Below, piece by piece: positions 18,680 through 28,960 of a stretch of DNA of 64,000 nt. This stretch comes from Burkholderiaceae bacterium (GTDB taxonomy: Bacteria; Pseudomonadota; Gammaproteobacteria; Burkholderiales; Burkholderiaceae_C). Both the position numbers and the translations under genes were made by a program. How positions within the stretch are numbered: the first letter of the stretch is position 1; each line of letters starts with the position of its first letter. The notes under the pieces were generated by a model. The model did no database searches. It was not told the DNA's origin and worked only from the letters and a program-made list of their open reading frames with translations. The DNA lies in NCBI GenBank assembly GCA_030654805.1, contig JAURWR010000028.1, forward strand, positions 1 to 64,000, read 5' to 3'.

Positions 18680-20671
18680 GTGAGTCCGCTGCGCGCTGCG
18701 GTGCTGCAGGCGTTTTCGGCCTCGGGCGCGCTGTCGCGTGCCGACCCGGGCTACACGGAACGAGAGGTTCAGTTGCGCATGGCCACCGCGGTGGCTGACG
18801 CCATCGACGTGCGTGGCACCTTGGTGGCCGAAGCCGGAACCGGCGTGGGCAAGACCTTCGCGTACCTGGTGCCGACGCTGCTGTCTGGAGCGCGTGCGCT
18901 GATCAGTACCGCCACGAAGAGCCTGCAGGACCAGTTGTTCCTGCGCGATCTGCCGCGTCTGCGCAATGCGCTCGCGCTGCCGACGACCGTGGCGCTGCTG
19001 AAAGGACGCGCCAGCTACCTTTGCACCCACCGGATGATGCAGGCCCGTCATTCGACCGACCCATCGGATCGCTGGGCCGCTCGAACGCTGGCCAAGATCG
19101 AGGCGTGGTCGCAAGGCACCTCGACAGGCGACCTGGCCGAAATCGACGGCCTGGACGAGCGCAGCAGCGTGATCCCGCTGGTCACCTCGACGCGAGAGAA
19201 CTGCCTGGGCAGTGATTGCCCCGACTACCGCAGCTGCCACGTGATGAAGGCCCGACGCGACGCGATGGCCGCCGACGTCGTCGTGGTCAATCACCACCTG
19301 TTCTTTGCCGACATGAGCTTGCGCGAAAGCGGGGTTGCCGAGCTGCTGCCCAGCGTCGAGGTGGCGGTCTTCGACGAGGCGCACCAGTTGTCCGAGGCCG
19401 GGGTGTCGTTTCTCGGCGCCGCCTTGTCCAGCGGCCAGTTGCTGGACACTGCGCGCGACATGCTCGCCTTGGGCCTGCAGCAAGCGCGTGGCCTGGCGGC
19501 ATGGCAGGACCTGGCCGCCGTTTGTGACCGGGCAGCCCGAGAATTGCGACTGGCTTGTGTTGGCGCAACTCGAACGGTCGAAGACAGTGGGCTCCGTGCC
19601 CCTCGTGGCTCGATGAAGCTACGCTGGGAGGATCGCGCGTCTCGACCGGCATTTGGAGAGGCGCTGGTTCAGGTGGGGGCCGCCTGCGCGGCCGCTCACG
19701 CGGCACTCGATACGGTGTCCGAGCTGTCGCCGGATTTCGTCAAGCTGGCCGATCGGATGGCCGGGTTGCACGAACTCACCGAGCGATTTGTCGAGTCCGC
19801 GCAACCCGGCCAGGTGCGCTGGATCGAAGTCACCTCGAATCAATGCCGGCTCGTCGAGTCGCCGCTCGACATTCGCGAAGCGCTGCGCGAGCAGATGGCC
19901 GCAGCGCCCAAGGCCTGGATATTCACCTCAGCCACCCTGGGCGAGGACGACAGACTGTCATGGTTCACCGAGCCGGCCGGTCTGAGCGAGGCGGTGACCT
20001 TGCGTGTTGGAAGCCCGTTCAACTACGGCGAGCATGCCCGCTTGTATGTGCCGACGCAGTTCCCCAAGCCCAACGAACCCGATCATCCCGTTGCGGTCGC
20101 ACGGCTGGCGGCCCGCTGCGCACGGGCCCTGGGCGGACGCACCTTCGTGCTCACGACGACGCTGCGTGCGTTGCAAGCGATCGGAGACCATCTGAAGTCG
20201 GCGTTCGAAGCCGAGGGCGATGACATGGCGGTGCTGATCCAGGGCCAGCTGCCCAAGCGGCAACTGATGCAGATGTTCCTGGCACATCCGCGGTCCGTGC
20301 TGGTCGGGTCTCAGACTTTCTGGGAAGGCATCGACGTCCCGGGCGATGCGTTGCAGTGCGTTTTGATCGACAAGTTGCCATTCCCACCACCGAACGATCC
20401 GTTGGTCGAGGCTCGCGTGAAACGCCTGGAGAGTGAAGGACGCAACGCGTTCACCGATTACTTCATTGCCGAAGCCGCGGTGTCGTTGAAGCAGGGAGCC
20501 GGGCGCCTGATTCGCAGCGAGACCGATCGCGGCTTGCTGGTGGTCTGCGATCCACGCATGTCCTCGATGGGATATGGCAAGCGGCTGCGGCTGGCGCTGC
20601 CGGCGATGCCGCGCCTCGAATCCGAGGCCGAGGCGCTGAGCTGGCTGACCATGCTGGCCAGCGACCGTTGA
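18680..20671 (+). CDS. ATP-dependent DNA helicase of the DinG/YoaA (XPD-like) family
   Basis: These superfamily 2 helicases unwind DNA 5' to 3' and contain a 4Fe-4S cluster. The 663-residue product, begun at GTG, has Walker A in AGTGVGKTFAY, four cluster cysteines Cys115, Cys175, Cys180 and Cys186 in the YLCTHR and NCLGSDCPDYRSC segments, the DEAH box in VFDEAHQL near residue 232, and C-terminal motifs V and VI (QGAGRLIRSETDRG). Length is nearer YoaA (about 636) than E. coli DinG (716). It converges on bamD. Confidence 0.93.
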   Translation: MSPLRAAVLQAFSASGALSRADPGYTEREVQLRMATAVADAIDVRGTLVAEAGTGVGKTFAYLVPTLLSGARALISTATKSLQDQLFLRDLPRLRNALALPTTVALLKGRASYLCTHRMMQARHSTDPSDRWAARTLAKIEAWSQGTSTGDLAEIDGLDERSSVIPLVTSTRENCLGSDCPDYRSCHVMKARRDAMAADVVVVNHHLFFADMSLRESGVAELLPSVEVAVFDEAHQLSEAGVSFLGAALSSGQLLDTARDMLALGLQQARGLAAWQDLAAVCDRAARELRLACVGATRTVEDSGLRAPRGSMKLRWEDRASRPAFGEALVQVGAACAAAHAALDTVSELSPDFVKLADRMAGLHELTERFVESAQPGQVRWIEVTSNQCRLVESPLDIREALREQMAAAPKAWIFTSATLGEDDRLSWFTEPAGLSEAVTLRVGSPFNYGEHARLYVPTQFPKPNEPDHPVAVARLAARCARALGGRTFVLTTTLRALQAIGDHLKSAFEAEGDDMAVLIQGQLPKRQLMQMFLAHPRSVLVGSQTFWEGIDVPGDALQCVLIDKLPFPPPNDPLVEARVKRLESEGRNAFTDYFIAEAAVSLKQGAGRLIRSETDRGLLVVCDPRMSSMGYGKRLRLALPAMPRLESEAEALSWLTMLASDR

Positions 20672-20701
20672 ACGTTCGACTTTTGTCGATTCAGCCGACC
20701 G

Positions 20702-21532
20702 TCACCACATCTGCCACCACGGGCGCGTTGCTGAATTGACGCCCTCGCCGGTGAGCAAGGCGCTGTTCGGAAAGTTCTTGCGCATGACGCGATCGGCATC
20801 GTCGCGCAACTGATCCAACCCAAGCCGGTCATAGCTGCGAATCAGGATCGACAGCGCTTCTTCTGTCGAAGGCGAGTATTGAAACTCCTGGATCGTCTGC
20901 TGCGCTCGGTTGGCGGCCGCGACGTAGGCGCCTCTGCGGAAGTAATAGCGGGCCACGTGGACCTCGTACTCGGCCAGCGAGTTCACGATGTAGGCCATTC
21001 GCTCACGCGCCTCGACGGAATATTTTGACTTCGGATATTGATCGATCAGTTGCTTGAACGCCTGATAGGCATCGCGCGAAGCCTGCTGATCTCGTTCCGA
21101 GAGGTTTTGTCGCGACAGGTTGCCCAGGAAACCCAGGTTGTCGTTGAAGTTGATCAAGCCCTGCAGGTACATGGCGTAGTCGATCGCCGGGCTGGTCGGG
21201 TGCAGCTTGATGAAGCGCTCGATGGTCGCCAGCGCCTGCGCCTTTTCGCCGGAGCGGTAAAGCAGGTAAGAGCGTTCGAGCTGCGCCTGCTGAGCGAGGA
21301 GGGTGCCGGCGCCGCGTCCTTCCAGCGATTCGTACATCTTCGCCGCCTTGTCGAAGTTGCCGGCGTCCTGCTCCTCACGAGCCTCTGCGTACAATTTTTC
21401 GGGTGACCAATCGGCCGTTGGATCCTTCGGCGGCGCGTTGCAACCTGTCAACATCCAAGCCAGAACGAGACCCAACCCAGTCAGCGTTGCCCGCCCGGTG
21501 GCATGACGTATGTCGCAGCGCTTGAAGTTCAT
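20702..21532 (-). CDS. bamD: Outer membrane protein assembly factor BamD
   Basis: BamD is the essential lipoprotein of the BAM complex that works with BamA to insert beta-barrel proteins. The 276-residue product has a lipoprotein signal ending in WMLTGC with lipidated Cys31, then TPR-like helical repeats (KLYAEAREEQDAGNFDKAAKMYESLE and LIDQYPKSKYSVEARERMAY). The Asp+2 inner-membrane retention residue is absent (Asn follows Cys), consistent with outer-membrane sorting. It is transcribed divergently from rluD across 38 bases. bamB and bamA lie elsewhere in the window. Confidence 0.96.
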   Translation of the reverse strand: MNFKRCDIRHATGRATLTGLGLVLAWMLTGCNAPPKDPTADWSPEKLYAEAREEQDAGNFDKAAKMYESLEGRGAGTLLAQQAQLERSYLLYRSGEKAQALATIERFIKLHPTSPAIDYAMYLQGLINFNDNLGFLGNLSRQNLSERDQQASRDAYQAFKQLIDQYPKSKYSVEARERMAYIVNSLAEYEVHVARYYFRRGAYVAAANRAQQTIQEFQYSPSTEEALSILIRSYDRLGLDQLRDDADRVMRKNFPNSALLTGEGVNSATRPWWQMW

Positions 21533-21570
21533 GTTCGACTGTACCGACGGACCGCCGGAATTCCCAAAAA

Positions 21571-22617
21571 ATGACCGCTGAGTATACGGTTGCCCCCATC
21601 GCGGCTCCTTCTGCCGAGCCTCTCGACGACGAGCTCGCCATGGGCTTGGACGACCCGGGTGGCCCCGGAATCGAAGAGCCGGCAGACATCTCGGCCGAAC
21701 GCCGGCAGGCGATCGTCTCTACTGCGCTGCATGGGTCCAGGCTCGACAAGGCCCTGGTGTCGATGGCCGGGGAGTTTTCCCGAAACCATCTGCAGGCGTT
21801 GGTTGAGTCTGCGCATGTGTGGGTAGACGGGCGCCTCCAGACGTCGGCATCCCGCAAGGTGCTGGCAGGCCAGGTCGTTACTGTGGAATTGATGCCCACG
21901 CAGGAGTGCCTGGCATTCAGGCCGGAGCCGATGATGCTCGACATCGTCTACGAGGACGAGTACCTGATGGTCGTCAACAAGCCGGCCGGGATGGTGGTTC
22001 ACCCGGCCGCCGGCAACTGGTCGGGCACCCTGCTCAACGGTTTGCTGGCCCATCATGGCGGAGCCGGTCACCTGCCGCGCGCCGGCATCGTGCACCGCCT
22101 GGACAAGGACACTTCGGGCCTGATGGTGGTCGGCAAGACGCTCACGGCGGTGACCGCGCTGGTTCGCCAGATCGCCGCACGCGATGTCCGCCGCATCTAT
22201 CTGGCGGTCTGCCACGGACGTTTTGAGCATCAGCACCTGCGCATCGAGGCGCCGATCGGCCGTGACCCACGCTCTCGGGTGCGCATGGCGGTGGTGTCGT
22301 CTGGACGGTCTGCGCGTACCGATGTGGAGCGGCTTGCGGTGCGATCCGATGATTCCGGACACAGCGTCAGCGCGCTGCGCTGCAGCCTGCACACGGGCCG
22401 CACCCATCAGATCCGGGTGCATCTGGCCTCGGTCGGGCACCCTCTGCTCGCCGACGCGACCTACGGCGGTCGCGAGGGCCACGGGATGACACGGCAGGCA
22501 CTGCACGCGACCCGCCTGGGCTTTGATCACCCGGTCGGCGGCCAGCCATTGGCTTTCGAAGTGCCACCTCCGCCCGATCTCGCCCAGGTCTGGCAACTTC
22601 TGATGGCGACAGACTGA
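21571..22617 (+). CDS. rluD: 23S rRNA pseudouridine synthase RluD
   Basis: RluD forms the pseudouridines of helix 69 in 23S rRNA. The 348-residue product carries a 45-residue acidic N-terminal extension, an S4 RNA-binding domain (LDKALVSMAGEFSRNHLQALVE), and the RluA-type catalytic core with GIVHRLDKDTSGLMVV containing the active-site aspartate, and HTGRTHQIRVHLASVGHP. The start is the ATG giving MTAEYTVAPIA. Only 38 bases separate it from divergent bamD, a conserved arrangement in betaproteobacteria. Confidence 0.95.
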   Translation: MTAEYTVAPIAAPSAEPLDDELAMGLDDPGGPGIEEPADISAERRQAIVSTALHGSRLDKALVSMAGEFSRNHLQALVESAHVWVDGRLQTSASRKVLAGQVVTVELMPTQECLAFRPEPMMLDIVYEDEYLMVVNKPAGMVVHPAAGNWSGTLLNGLLAHHGGAGHLPRAGIVHRLDKDTSGLMVVGKTLTAVTALVRQIAARDVRRIYLAVCHGRFEHQHLRIEAPIGRDPRSRVRMAVVSSGRSARTDVERLAVRSDDSGHSVSALRCSLHTGRTHQIRVHLASVGHPLLADATYGGREGHGMTRQALHATRLGFDHPVGGQPLAFEVPPPPDLAQVWQLLMATD

Positions 22618-22633
22618 CTGGCGCTTCGTCCGT

Positions 22634-22639
22634 TACACT
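22634..22639 (+). promoter_or_regulatory. Possible -10 element upstream of scpB
   Basis: TACACT lies 17 bases after the rluD stop. If used, transcription would begin about 8 bases before the GTG of the candidate micro-ORF and about 220 bases before scpB. No clear -35 is visible. Confidence 0.3.
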
Positions 22640-22653
22640 CCGCTTGCTACGTC

Positions 22654-22806
22654 GTGAAATCCAATCGGACCCTGAAGGTCTACGACGAGACAGCCGCAGA
22701 TGCAAGCATCGCCGACATGAGAGCCTCTCTCGGCGATCCGCATGGCCGCACATTCGCCGCGACGCTGCGCCACCCTGGTGAAGGGTCCGTGCTGCGAGGC
22801 GACTGA
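22654..22806 (+). CDS. Candidate 50-residue micro-ORF between rluD and scpB
   Basis: A GTG-initiated open frame of 50 codons starts VKSNRTLKVYDETAADASIA and ends EGSVLRGD. It fills most of the 248-base spacer. About 70 percent of its third codon positions are G or C, somewhat below neighbouring genes. There is no Shine-Dalgarno; the TACACT -10-like element would make the transcript nearly leaderless. An internal ATG could give a 29-residue form. I recognise no family, and it may be untranslated leader of scpB. Confidence 0.3.
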   Translation: MKSNRTLKVYDETAADASIADMRASLGDPHGRTFAATLRHPGEGSVLRGD

Positions 22807-22865
22807 ACGAGAACAGATCCTGAACATCCACCGGCCACGGCCGGTCGAGGACGACCACGAGACAC

Positions 22866-23570
22866 ATGAACACACAGGATGCGAAGCGCGTCCTTCAAAC
22901 CGCGCTGATCTGCGCCCGAGAGCCGCTCGCGATTCGCGACATGCGCGCGCTATTCGCTGATGAATTCGAGGCGGACACCCTTCACGAGCTTCTCGATGAG
23001 TTGGTGCGTGACTGGGAAGGCGAAGGCGTCGAGCTGGTGGCCGTGTCGACCGGATGGCGTTTCCAGAGCCGCCCCGAGATGCGCGAGTTCCTCGACCGGC
23101 TGAACCCGGAAAAGCCGCCCAAGTACTCGCGAGCGGTGATGGAGACCCTGGCCATCATTGCTTACCGACAACCGGTCACCCGGGGCGACATCGAAGACAT
23201 CCGCGGCGTGACGGTGGCCACTCAGATCGTCAAGCAGCTTGAGGACAGGGGTTGGGTCGAGGCCATCGGTTACCGTGAAGCTCCCGGTCGCCCGGCCTTG
23301 CTGGCAACGACCCGACAGTTCCTCGACGATCTGGGGCTCGCCAGTCTTGAACAACTTCCCCTGATTCAGGGTGTGCCAGCGCTGCCTGACTCCCTCGGCG
23401 ACCTGCTGCCGGACCAGGGCGTGCTGATCGACCCCCAGGACCCGTCTGAACTCGTCACTGAGTCCACGACCACATCCGGCGCGCCTTTGGTGGCCGAAGC
23501 CCTTGATCTTTTACCCGACCCAGCGGCGGATGCCGCACCCATGGAACGCCCGAATGAACCCAAATCCTGA
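22866..23570 (+). CDS. scpB: Segregation and condensation protein B
   Basis: ScpB is the winged-helix kleisin-interacting subunit that works with SMC and ScpA in chromosome condensation. The 234-residue product has the two winged-helix units, including [37 protein letters not shown] and the conserved [18 protein letters not shown] region, then an acidic C-terminal tail. scpA is not in the window. Its 3' end overlaps the rluB start by 17 bases, so scpB and rluB are translationally linked. Confidence 0.95.
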   Translation: MNTQDAKRVLQTALICAREPLAIRDMRALFADEFEADTLHELLDELVRDWEGEGVELVAVSTGWRFQSRPEMREFLDRLNPEKPPKYSRAVMETLAIIAYRQPVTRGDIEDIRGVTVATQIVKQLEDRGWVEAIGYREAPGRPALLATTRQFLDDLGLASLEQLPLIQGVPALPDSLGDLLPDQGVLIDPQDPSELVTESTTTSGAPLVAEALDLLPDPAADAAPMERPNEPKS

Positions 23571-25422
23571 CCACGTACCCGAAAACGACGGTGACGCGAC
23601 TTCTTCCGATCTGCCGGACGAGGGGGCTGAAGCGTCAATCAAACCGGCGCGACGCAAGCGCGCTGTGAAGGCGCCCCCTGCCGTCACATCCGACGAAAAC
23701 GCCTCCCCGGTGGTGGTCAATGCCTCTGCTGATGTCGCCGACGTGGTTGTTCGGCCCGACGACGCGGCTGCAGCTACCGAGTCGGTTGCCGCCGACGCGG
23801 CACCCGAGTCAGGCATGCCTGATCCGACTCGCAGGGCGCGCAACCCACGGCGACGCGGCCCGCGCCCTGACGACGCAGCCGACTCGGATGCCGCCACCTC
23901 TTCGGACGAAGAGTCCGGAGATCCGGATCAGACCGAGCCCCTCTTCTCACTGGAGCCGGCAGAGCCACCCGTCCAGGTCGGTGAGGTGTTTGCGCAGGTG
24001 CTGTCAGGTGAATTCGACATCGAGCCGCCCGCCGAGGAGGTGGGCGCACCGCCAAAGCGGGTGCTGCGTCCCGAGCCGGAAGCGCCGAAGCTGCACAAGG
24101 TCCTCGCGCAATCGGGCATCGGATCACGCCGCGACATGGAGCAGGCCATCCTCGACGGTCAGGTCGAGGTCAACGGACAACCGGCGCACACCGGCCAGCG
24201 CATCTCGTTCGGTGATCAGGTCAAGGTCAACGGCAAGCCGGTTCGGATTCGCATCATCCCGCCGCCGCCTCGCATCATCGCGTACCACAAGCCGACTGGC
24301 GAAGTGGTGACGAACGACGACCCGGAGCACCGGCCGACGGTGTTCCGCCGCCTGCCGCGGCTACCGCAGGGCAAGTGGCAGTCGGTGGGCCGCCTCGACA
24401 TGAACACCGAAGGCCTGTTGCTGTTCACCAACTCGGGTGAACTGGCCAATCGCCTGATGCATCCGCGCTTCGGTATCGAACGCGAGTACGCGGTGCGTGT
24501 GCTGGGCACCCTCGACGCCGAGTCGAAGGCGATGCTGCTTGAAGGCGTCACTATCGACGGCCAGATGGCCAGCTTCCGCTCGATCGAGAACGGCGGCGGC
24601 GAGGGCCTGAACCACTGGTATCGCGTGGTGATCACCGAAGGTCGCAACCGCGAAGTCCGCAAGCTGTTCGATGCGGTTGACCTGACGGTCAGTCGCCTGA
24701 TCCGCATCCGCTACGGATGCATCGTGTTGCCGCGAGGTCTGCGTCGGGGTGTCTGGGTGGATCTGGAAGACAGCGATGTGCGGGCGATCCGCCGGCTGGC
24801 CGGTGGCGAAGCCGAGGGCGGCCCGCGTGAGCCTCGCCCCAATGCGCGCGATGGGCAGCAGCAGGCCCGCCCGCAGCGCGGTCGCGACAAGCCGCTCCAG
24901 GGCGAGCGTCGCAATGACCGTCCGCCTCGTCAGGGCGCATCCGAGCGCGATCGGCCGCCTCTTGAGGGGCGCGAAGGCCGTGGCCCGCGCCCTCCACAGG
25001 CGGAGGCACCGCTGCGCGCCGAGCGCGTGACCGAGGACCGTCCGCCGCGCGACGACGATCTGGATGACGATTTCGATCCGTCGCGCATCCCGAATCCGCT
25101 GGAGCAGACCTTCGACAAGCGCTTCGTGCAGAACCCGCGCACGCCGGCCGGTGGGCGCAATTTCCGCACTGGCGGTGGTGGCTTCGGCGCGGGCGGAAGC
25201 GCTCCGCCTGCACAGAAGAAAGGCGACGGACCGCGCCAGCCCGATCCGATGCAGACGTCGGTCGGCTACATCGGTGGCGAGGCCTTCCATCGCAAGCATG
25301 CTCGCAATGGTGGTGGTGGTCAGGGCGGTGGTGGGCGCGGCGGAAACCGCGGTGGAGGCTATGGAGGTGGTGGCGGCGGTGGCGGTGGAAACAGCGGCGG
25401 CGGAGGCCGTCGCGGGCGCTGA
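23554..25422 (+). CDS. rluB: 23S rRNA pseudouridine synthase RluB with long disordered extensions
   Basis: RluB makes pseudouridine 2605 of 23S rRNA. The 622-residue product is about twice the E. coli length. Residues 1-175 are acidic and Ala/Pro-rich, residues about 179-235 form the S4 domain ([20 protein letters not shown]), and residues about 245-425 form the RsuA-type catalytic core with Asp282 in [12 protein letters not shown]. Residues about 425-622 are Arg/Pro/Gln-rich and end in a run of glycine with RGG-like units. The start is the ATG within scpB giving [12 protein letters not shown]. The catalytic core is intact. The tails are probably RNA-binding and unstructured. Confidence 0.93.
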   Translation: MNPNPDHVPENDGDATSSDLPDEGAEASIKPARRKRAVKAPPAVTSDENASPVVVNASADVADVVVRPDDAAAATESVAADAAPESGMPDPTRRARNPRRRGPRPDDAADSDAATSSDEESGDPDQTEPLFSLEPAEPPVQVGEVFAQVLSGEFDIEPPAEEVGAPPKRVLRPEPEAPKLHKVLAQSGIGSRRDMEQAILDGQVEVNGQPAHTGQRISFGDQVKVNGKPVRIRIIPPPPRIIAYHKPTGEVVTNDDPEHRPTVFRRLPRLPQGKWQSVGRLDMNTEGLLLFTNSGELANRLMHPRFGIEREYAVRVLGTLDAESKAMLLEGVTIDGQMASFRSIENGGGEGLNHWYRVVITEGRNREVRKLFDAVDLTVSRLIRIRYGCIVLPRGLRRGVWVDLEDSDVRAIRRLAGGEAEGGPREPRPNARDGQQQARPQRGRDKPLQGERRNDRPPRQGASERDRPPLEGREGRGPRPPQAEAPLRAERVTEDRPPRDDDLDDDFDPSRIPNPLEQTFDKRFVQNPRTPAGGRNFRTGGGGFGAGGSAPPAQKKGDGPRQPDPMQTSVGYIGGEAFHRKHARNGGGGQGGGGRGGNRGGGYGGGGGGGGGNSGGGGRRGR

Positions 25423-25487
25423 TTTCGAAGGTGCCCACGGTAGAATCCAAGGCTTTGTCTAGCTATCTCCAATCAGGAACGAATTCC

Positions 25488-25913
25488 ATGGCCATCGAAC
25501 GCACGCTCTCCATCATCAAGCCCGACGCCGTCGCGAAAAACGTCATCGGCCAGATCTATTCCCGCTTCGAAGGTGCCGGTCTCAAGGTGATCGCTGCGCG
25601 CATGGCGCATCTTTCTCGAGGCGAGGCCGAGGCGTTTTACGCAGTGCACAAGGCCCGTCCCTTCTTCAAGGACCTGGTCGATTTCATGATCTCCGGTCCG
25701 GTGATGATCCAGGCGCTCGAAGGCGAGAACGCTATCGTCAAGAACCGCGATCTGATGGGTGCCACCGATCCGAAGAAGGCCGAGAAGGGAACGATCCGCG
25801 CCGACTTCGCCGACAGCATCGATGCGAACGCCGTGCACGGTTCCGATGCAGCCGAGACGGCGGCCGTCGAGATCGCGTTCTTCTTCCCCGGCGCGCAGGT
25901 TTACAGCCGCTGA
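25488..25913 (+). CDS. ndk: Nucleoside diphosphate kinase
   Basis: Ndk equilibrates nucleoside di- and triphosphates through a phosphohistidine intermediate. The 141-residue product begins [18 protein letters not shown] and contains the active-site histidine His117 in NAVHGSDA. The length is that of the typical bacterial enzyme. The start is the ATG after AATCAGGAAC; an upstream in-frame start would add 19 non-family residues. It stands between rluB and rlmN, with a weak TAGAAT -10-like element at 25441-25446. Confidence 0.98.
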   Translation: MAIERTLSIIKPDAVAKNVIGQIYSRFEGAGLKVIAARMAHLSRGEAEAFYAVHKARPFFKDLVDFMISGPVMIQALEGENAIVKNRDLMGATDPKKAEKGTIRADFADSIDANAVHGSDAAETAAVEIAFFFPGAQVYSR

Positions 25914-25957
25914 TTCCCGGCCGCTGATCCCCACTGCATCGGCCAAACGGGCCTTCC

Positions 25958-27163
25958 ATGACCGCCGTCAACCTGCTCGACTTCGATCTGGCTGGCCTGA
26001 CGGCGTACTGCGAGCAACTCGGTGAAAAGCGGTTCCGCGCTACTCAGCTTTTCCGCTGGGTGCATCAGCGTGGTGTGTCCGACTTCGCCCAGATGTCCGA
26101 TCTGGCGAAGTCGTTTCGCGACAAGCTCGGTGCGGTCGCCGAACTCCGGGTGCCTGCGGTGCTCAGCGAGCAGGCTTCGACCGACGGCACGATCAAGTGG
26201 CTGTTCGATGTGGGCCATGGCGATGCGGTCGAGACGGTGTTCATTCCCGAAGTCGACCGCGGCACCTTGTGCGTATCGTCACAGGCCGGTTGCGCGGTCG
26301 GCTGCCGTTTCTGTTCGACCGGTCACCAGGGCTTCAGCCGCAACCTGACCACGGCCGAGATCGTCGGCCAGCTGTGGTTTGCCGAGCACCACCTGCGCCA
26401 GCGCCTGCATCTGCCCGAGGGCACCCGGGCGATCACCAATGTCGTGATGATGGGCATGGGCGAACCGCTGCAGAACTACGCTGCGCTGCTGCCAGCCCTG
26501 CGCGTGATGCTCGACGACCACGGCTACGGCCTGTCGCGGCGGCGCGTCACGGTGTCGACCTCTGGTGTGGTCCCGATGATTGATCGCCTGCGCGACGACT
26601 GCCCGGTCGCGCTGGCGGTGTCGCTGCACGCGCCGAACGATGCGTTGCGCGATGACCTGGTGCCGCTCAATCGCAAGTACCCCCTGGCCGAGTTGCTGGC
26701 GGCCTGCGATCGCTATCTCGAAGCTGCGCCTCGCGACTTCATCACCTTCGAGTACTGCATGCTCGACGGCGTCAATGACCGCTCCGAGGACGCTCGGCAA
26801 CTCGTCGATCTGGTGCAGGGCCGGGCTCGCGATGATCAGGGGCGCCTGCTCCACGCAAAGCCCGTGTCGTGCAAGCTGAATCTGATTCCGTTCAATCCGT
26901 TTCCGGCTTCGGGGCTGATCCGAAGTCCCCGGGCGCGGGTGGTCGAGTTTGCGGGTGTTCTGCAGGAAGCGGGCATCGTGACCACGATACGCAAGACCCG
27001 TGGTGATGACATCGCTGCGGCATGTGGTCAGTTGGCCGGCGAGGTGCAGGACCGCACCCGCGTCGAGCAACGATTTGCCGGGCGCGCAGCGATTCCAATC
27101 CTGGCTGTGAATACGTCGGCGGCGCTTGCGAACGGGACCCCGATCAACGAAGGACGCGCATGA
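25958..27163 (+). CDS. rlmN: Dual-specificity RNA methyltransferase RlmN
   Basis: RlmN is the radical SAM enzyme that methylates C2 of A2503 in 23S rRNA and A37 in some tRNAs. The 401-residue product has an N-terminal accessory domain, then the radical SAM CX3CX2C motif with Cys112, Cys116 and Cys119 (CAVGCRFC), and the C-terminal region [13 protein letters not shown] containing the catalytic cysteine near residue 355. The stop overlaps the pilF start as ATGA, which marks the beginning of a tightly packed gene series. Confidence 0.97.
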   Translation: MTAVNLLDFDLAGLTAYCEQLGEKRFRATQLFRWVHQRGVSDFAQMSDLAKSFRDKLGAVAELRVPAVLSEQASTDGTIKWLFDVGHGDAVETVFIPEVDRGTLCVSSQAGCAVGCRFCSTGHQGFSRNLTTAEIVGQLWFAEHHLRQRLHLPEGTRAITNVVMMGMGEPLQNYAALLPALRVMLDDHGYGLSRRRVTVSTSGVVPMIDRLRDDCPVALAVSLHAPNDALRDDLVPLNRKYPLAELLAACDRYLEAAPRDFITFEYCMLDGVNDRSEDARQLVDLVQGRARDDQGRLLHAKPVSCKLNLIPFNPFPASGLIRSPRARVVEFAGVLQEAGIVTTIRKTRGDDIAAACGQLAGEVQDRTRVEQRFAGRAAIPILAVNTSAALANGTPINEGRA

Positions 27164-28041
27164 GGATTCCGGCTGTCAGCATCGACTTGCGGGGTGTTAT
27201 CTGTAGAGGGTCGGTCGGCTTGGCGTTGATCGGCTTGTCGCTGTTGACGGGGTGTGCCGTGCCACCTCAGTCCTCAGCGGCTGCCAGCTCCCAGGATTCG
27301 GCGGTGAACGGATCGGTCCCAACGACCGGGACCAAAGACCGTGTGACCCAATCCGACGAAACCGACGCCTCGCGACGCGCCCAGGTGCGGCTCGAACTGG
27401 CCGGTGCGTATTTCGGGCGAGGCCAGATGACGACTGCCCTCGACGAGGTCAAGAAGTCCATCGCTGCCGATCCGAACGTGTCTGCGGCCTTCAACCTGCG
27501 CGGTCTCATCTACGGCAACCTGGGCGACCACCGACTGGCCGAGGAGAGTTTCCGGCGTGCCTTGCAGATCGATCCGCGTGATGCGGATTCAATGCAGAAC
27601 TTCGGCTGGTACCTGTGCCAGCAATCGCGCTTCAGTGAAGCGAATGCCCTGTTCCTGCAGGCGTTGGCCGTCCCCCAGTATCAGGACAGCCCGCGAACCA
27701 TGTTGACGCAAGGTATTTGCCAGGCACGCAGCGGCAAGAACGACGAGGCCGAGCGAACCCTGGTTCGCGCTTATGCGCTCGAACCGGGAAACCCTGCGAT
27801 CGCCGTCAACCTCAGCGAGGTGCTGTATCGCAAAGGCGACCTCGAGCGCGCGCGTTTCTACATCCGTCGCGTCAATACCGTTCCGAACCTGGTCAGCCCC
27901 CAGACCCTGTGGCTGGCTGCACGCATCGAGAACAAGTTTGGCAATGCAGCGGGTGTGGCCGATTTCGGGGGCCAGTTGCGCAACCGCTTTCCGGAGTCAT
28001 CGGAGGCCAATTCGTACGCGGAAGGGCGGTTCGATGAGTGA
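27160..28041 (+). CDS. pilF: Type IV pilus biogenesis/stability lipoprotein PilF (PilW)
   Basis: PilF is the outer-membrane pilotin lipoprotein that places and multimerises the secretin PilQ. The 293-residue product has a lipoprotein signal with lipobox LLTGC (Cys32), a low-complexity linker, and TPR repeats from about residue 70 ([59 protein letters not shown]). The start is the ATG overlapping the rlmN stop; it precedes a typical signal sequence. rlmN-pilF-rodZ order is common in betaproteobacteria. Confidence 0.93.
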   Translation: MRIPAVSIDLRGVICRGSVGLALIGLSLLTGCAVPPQSSAAASSQDSAVNGSVPTTGTKDRVTQSDETDASRRAQVRLELAGAYFGRGQMTTALDEVKKSIAADPNVSAAFNLRGLIYGNLGDHRLAEESFRRALQIDPRDADSMQNFGWYLCQQSRFSEANALFLQALAVPQYQDSPRTMLTQGICQARSGKNDEAERTLVRAYALEPGNPAIAVNLSEVLYRKGDLERARFYIRRVNTVPNLVSPQTLWLAARIENKFGNAAGVADFGGQLRNRFPESSEANSYAEGRFDE

Positions 28042-28951
28042 GCCCAAATCCACTGCGGACGCGTCCGCCCTGCCGCGGCCCTCGTCGCGGAGTGCCGGTG
28101 AAATGCTGCGCGAGGCGCGGCAGGCCAAGGGGCTGCACATTGCCGCCTTGGCCGCGTCGATCAAGGTGTCGCAGCGCAAGCTCGAGCTGCTCGAAGCCGA
28201 CAAAATCTCCGAGTTGCCTGACGCCACCTTCGCGCGGGCGCTTGCACAGACGGTGTGTCGCAGCCTGAAGATGGACCCGACGCCGGTGCTGGCCGCCCTG
28301 CCTCAGGCACCCAGCTACCGCCTCGAAGGGGTCGACGAAGGAATCAACACGCCGTTCCGCGACCGGCCGGGACGCCACGAACCGACCGATTTCGCGGCTC
28401 TGGCCTCGCCTGCCATGTGGGCACCGGCCTTGATCGTCCTGGCTGCAGTCGCCGTGTACCTGATCCCTTCCGCTTGGGTGACCGACCTTCAGGCTGTGAT
28501 TTCGGGTCAGCGCGCAGCGGTGCCAGTCGAGCCGGCGCCAGCGCCAACCGAGGCCACTGCGGTGGTTGAACCGACATCGATCGAGTCCGCAGCTGCCGCA
28601 TCGTCGCCGGCACTGGCGGCTTCCGATCCGGTCGGCAGTGAGCCCCTCGTCGAGCCGGCTGCCCTGGTCGTCGTTGCGGCCGCGACTCCCGAGCCCGCCG
28701 CCTCGGTGCCGAATGTCGGACCGTTGCAGGTGAAGGCAACGCAAGCGTCTTGGGTCGAGGTGATCGATGCGCGTTCCCAGGTGCTGATTTCGCGCATGCT
28801 TCAGCCGGGCGAAACCATCGGGATCGATGGCGCGATGCCACTGAAACTCAAGGTGGGCAATGCAGCCGGCACCGCAGTGGCATTTCGGGGCCAGGCGGTG
28901 GATCTCGCGGCGTCGACGCGCGACAACGTGGCGCGCCTTGAACTGAAATAG
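28034..28951 (+). CDS. rodZ: Cytoskeleton protein RodZ-like, HTH plus DUF4115
   Basis: RodZ is a bitopic inner-membrane protein that links MreB to the envelope and controls rod shape. The 305-residue product has an N-terminal helix-turn-helix domain (GEMLREARQAKGLHIAALAA and VSQRKLELLEADKISELPD, about residues 20-95), one transmembrane segment at about residues 128-147, an Ala/Pro/Glu-rich periplasmic linker and a C-terminal DUF4115 domain (VKATQASWVEVIDARSQVL). The start is the ATG overlapping the pilF 3' end by 8 bases. An upstream in-frame start would be an out-of-frame reading of pilF. Confidence 0.92.
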   Translation: MSEPKSTADASALPRPSSRSAGEMLREARQAKGLHIAALAASIKVSQRKLELLEADKISELPDATFARALAQTVCRSLKMDPTPVLAALPQAPSYRLEGVDEGINTPFRDRPGRHEPTDFAALASPAMWAPALIVLAAVAVYLIPSAWVTDLQAVISGQRAAVPVEPAPAPTEATAVVEPTSIESAAAASSPALAASDPVGSEPLVEPAALVVVAAATPEPAASVPNVGPLQVKATQASWVEVIDARSQVLISRMLQPGETIGIDGAMPLKLKVGNAAGTAVAFRGQAVDLAASTRDNVARLELK

Positions 28952-28960
28952 GTGAGCAGC

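Noticed and set aside
22742-22960. A 72-codon plus-strand frame bridging the rluD-scpB spacer and scpB
   Set aside because: It runs out of frame into scpB and its composition (Arg, His, Pro) is that of a shadow frame. The GTG frame at 22654 is the better candidate.
25308-25419. The GGN-rich repeat at the rluB 3' end considered as a DNA repeat or mobile element
   Set aside because: It is in frame and encodes the Gly-rich tail of RluB; the repetition is due to glycine codons.
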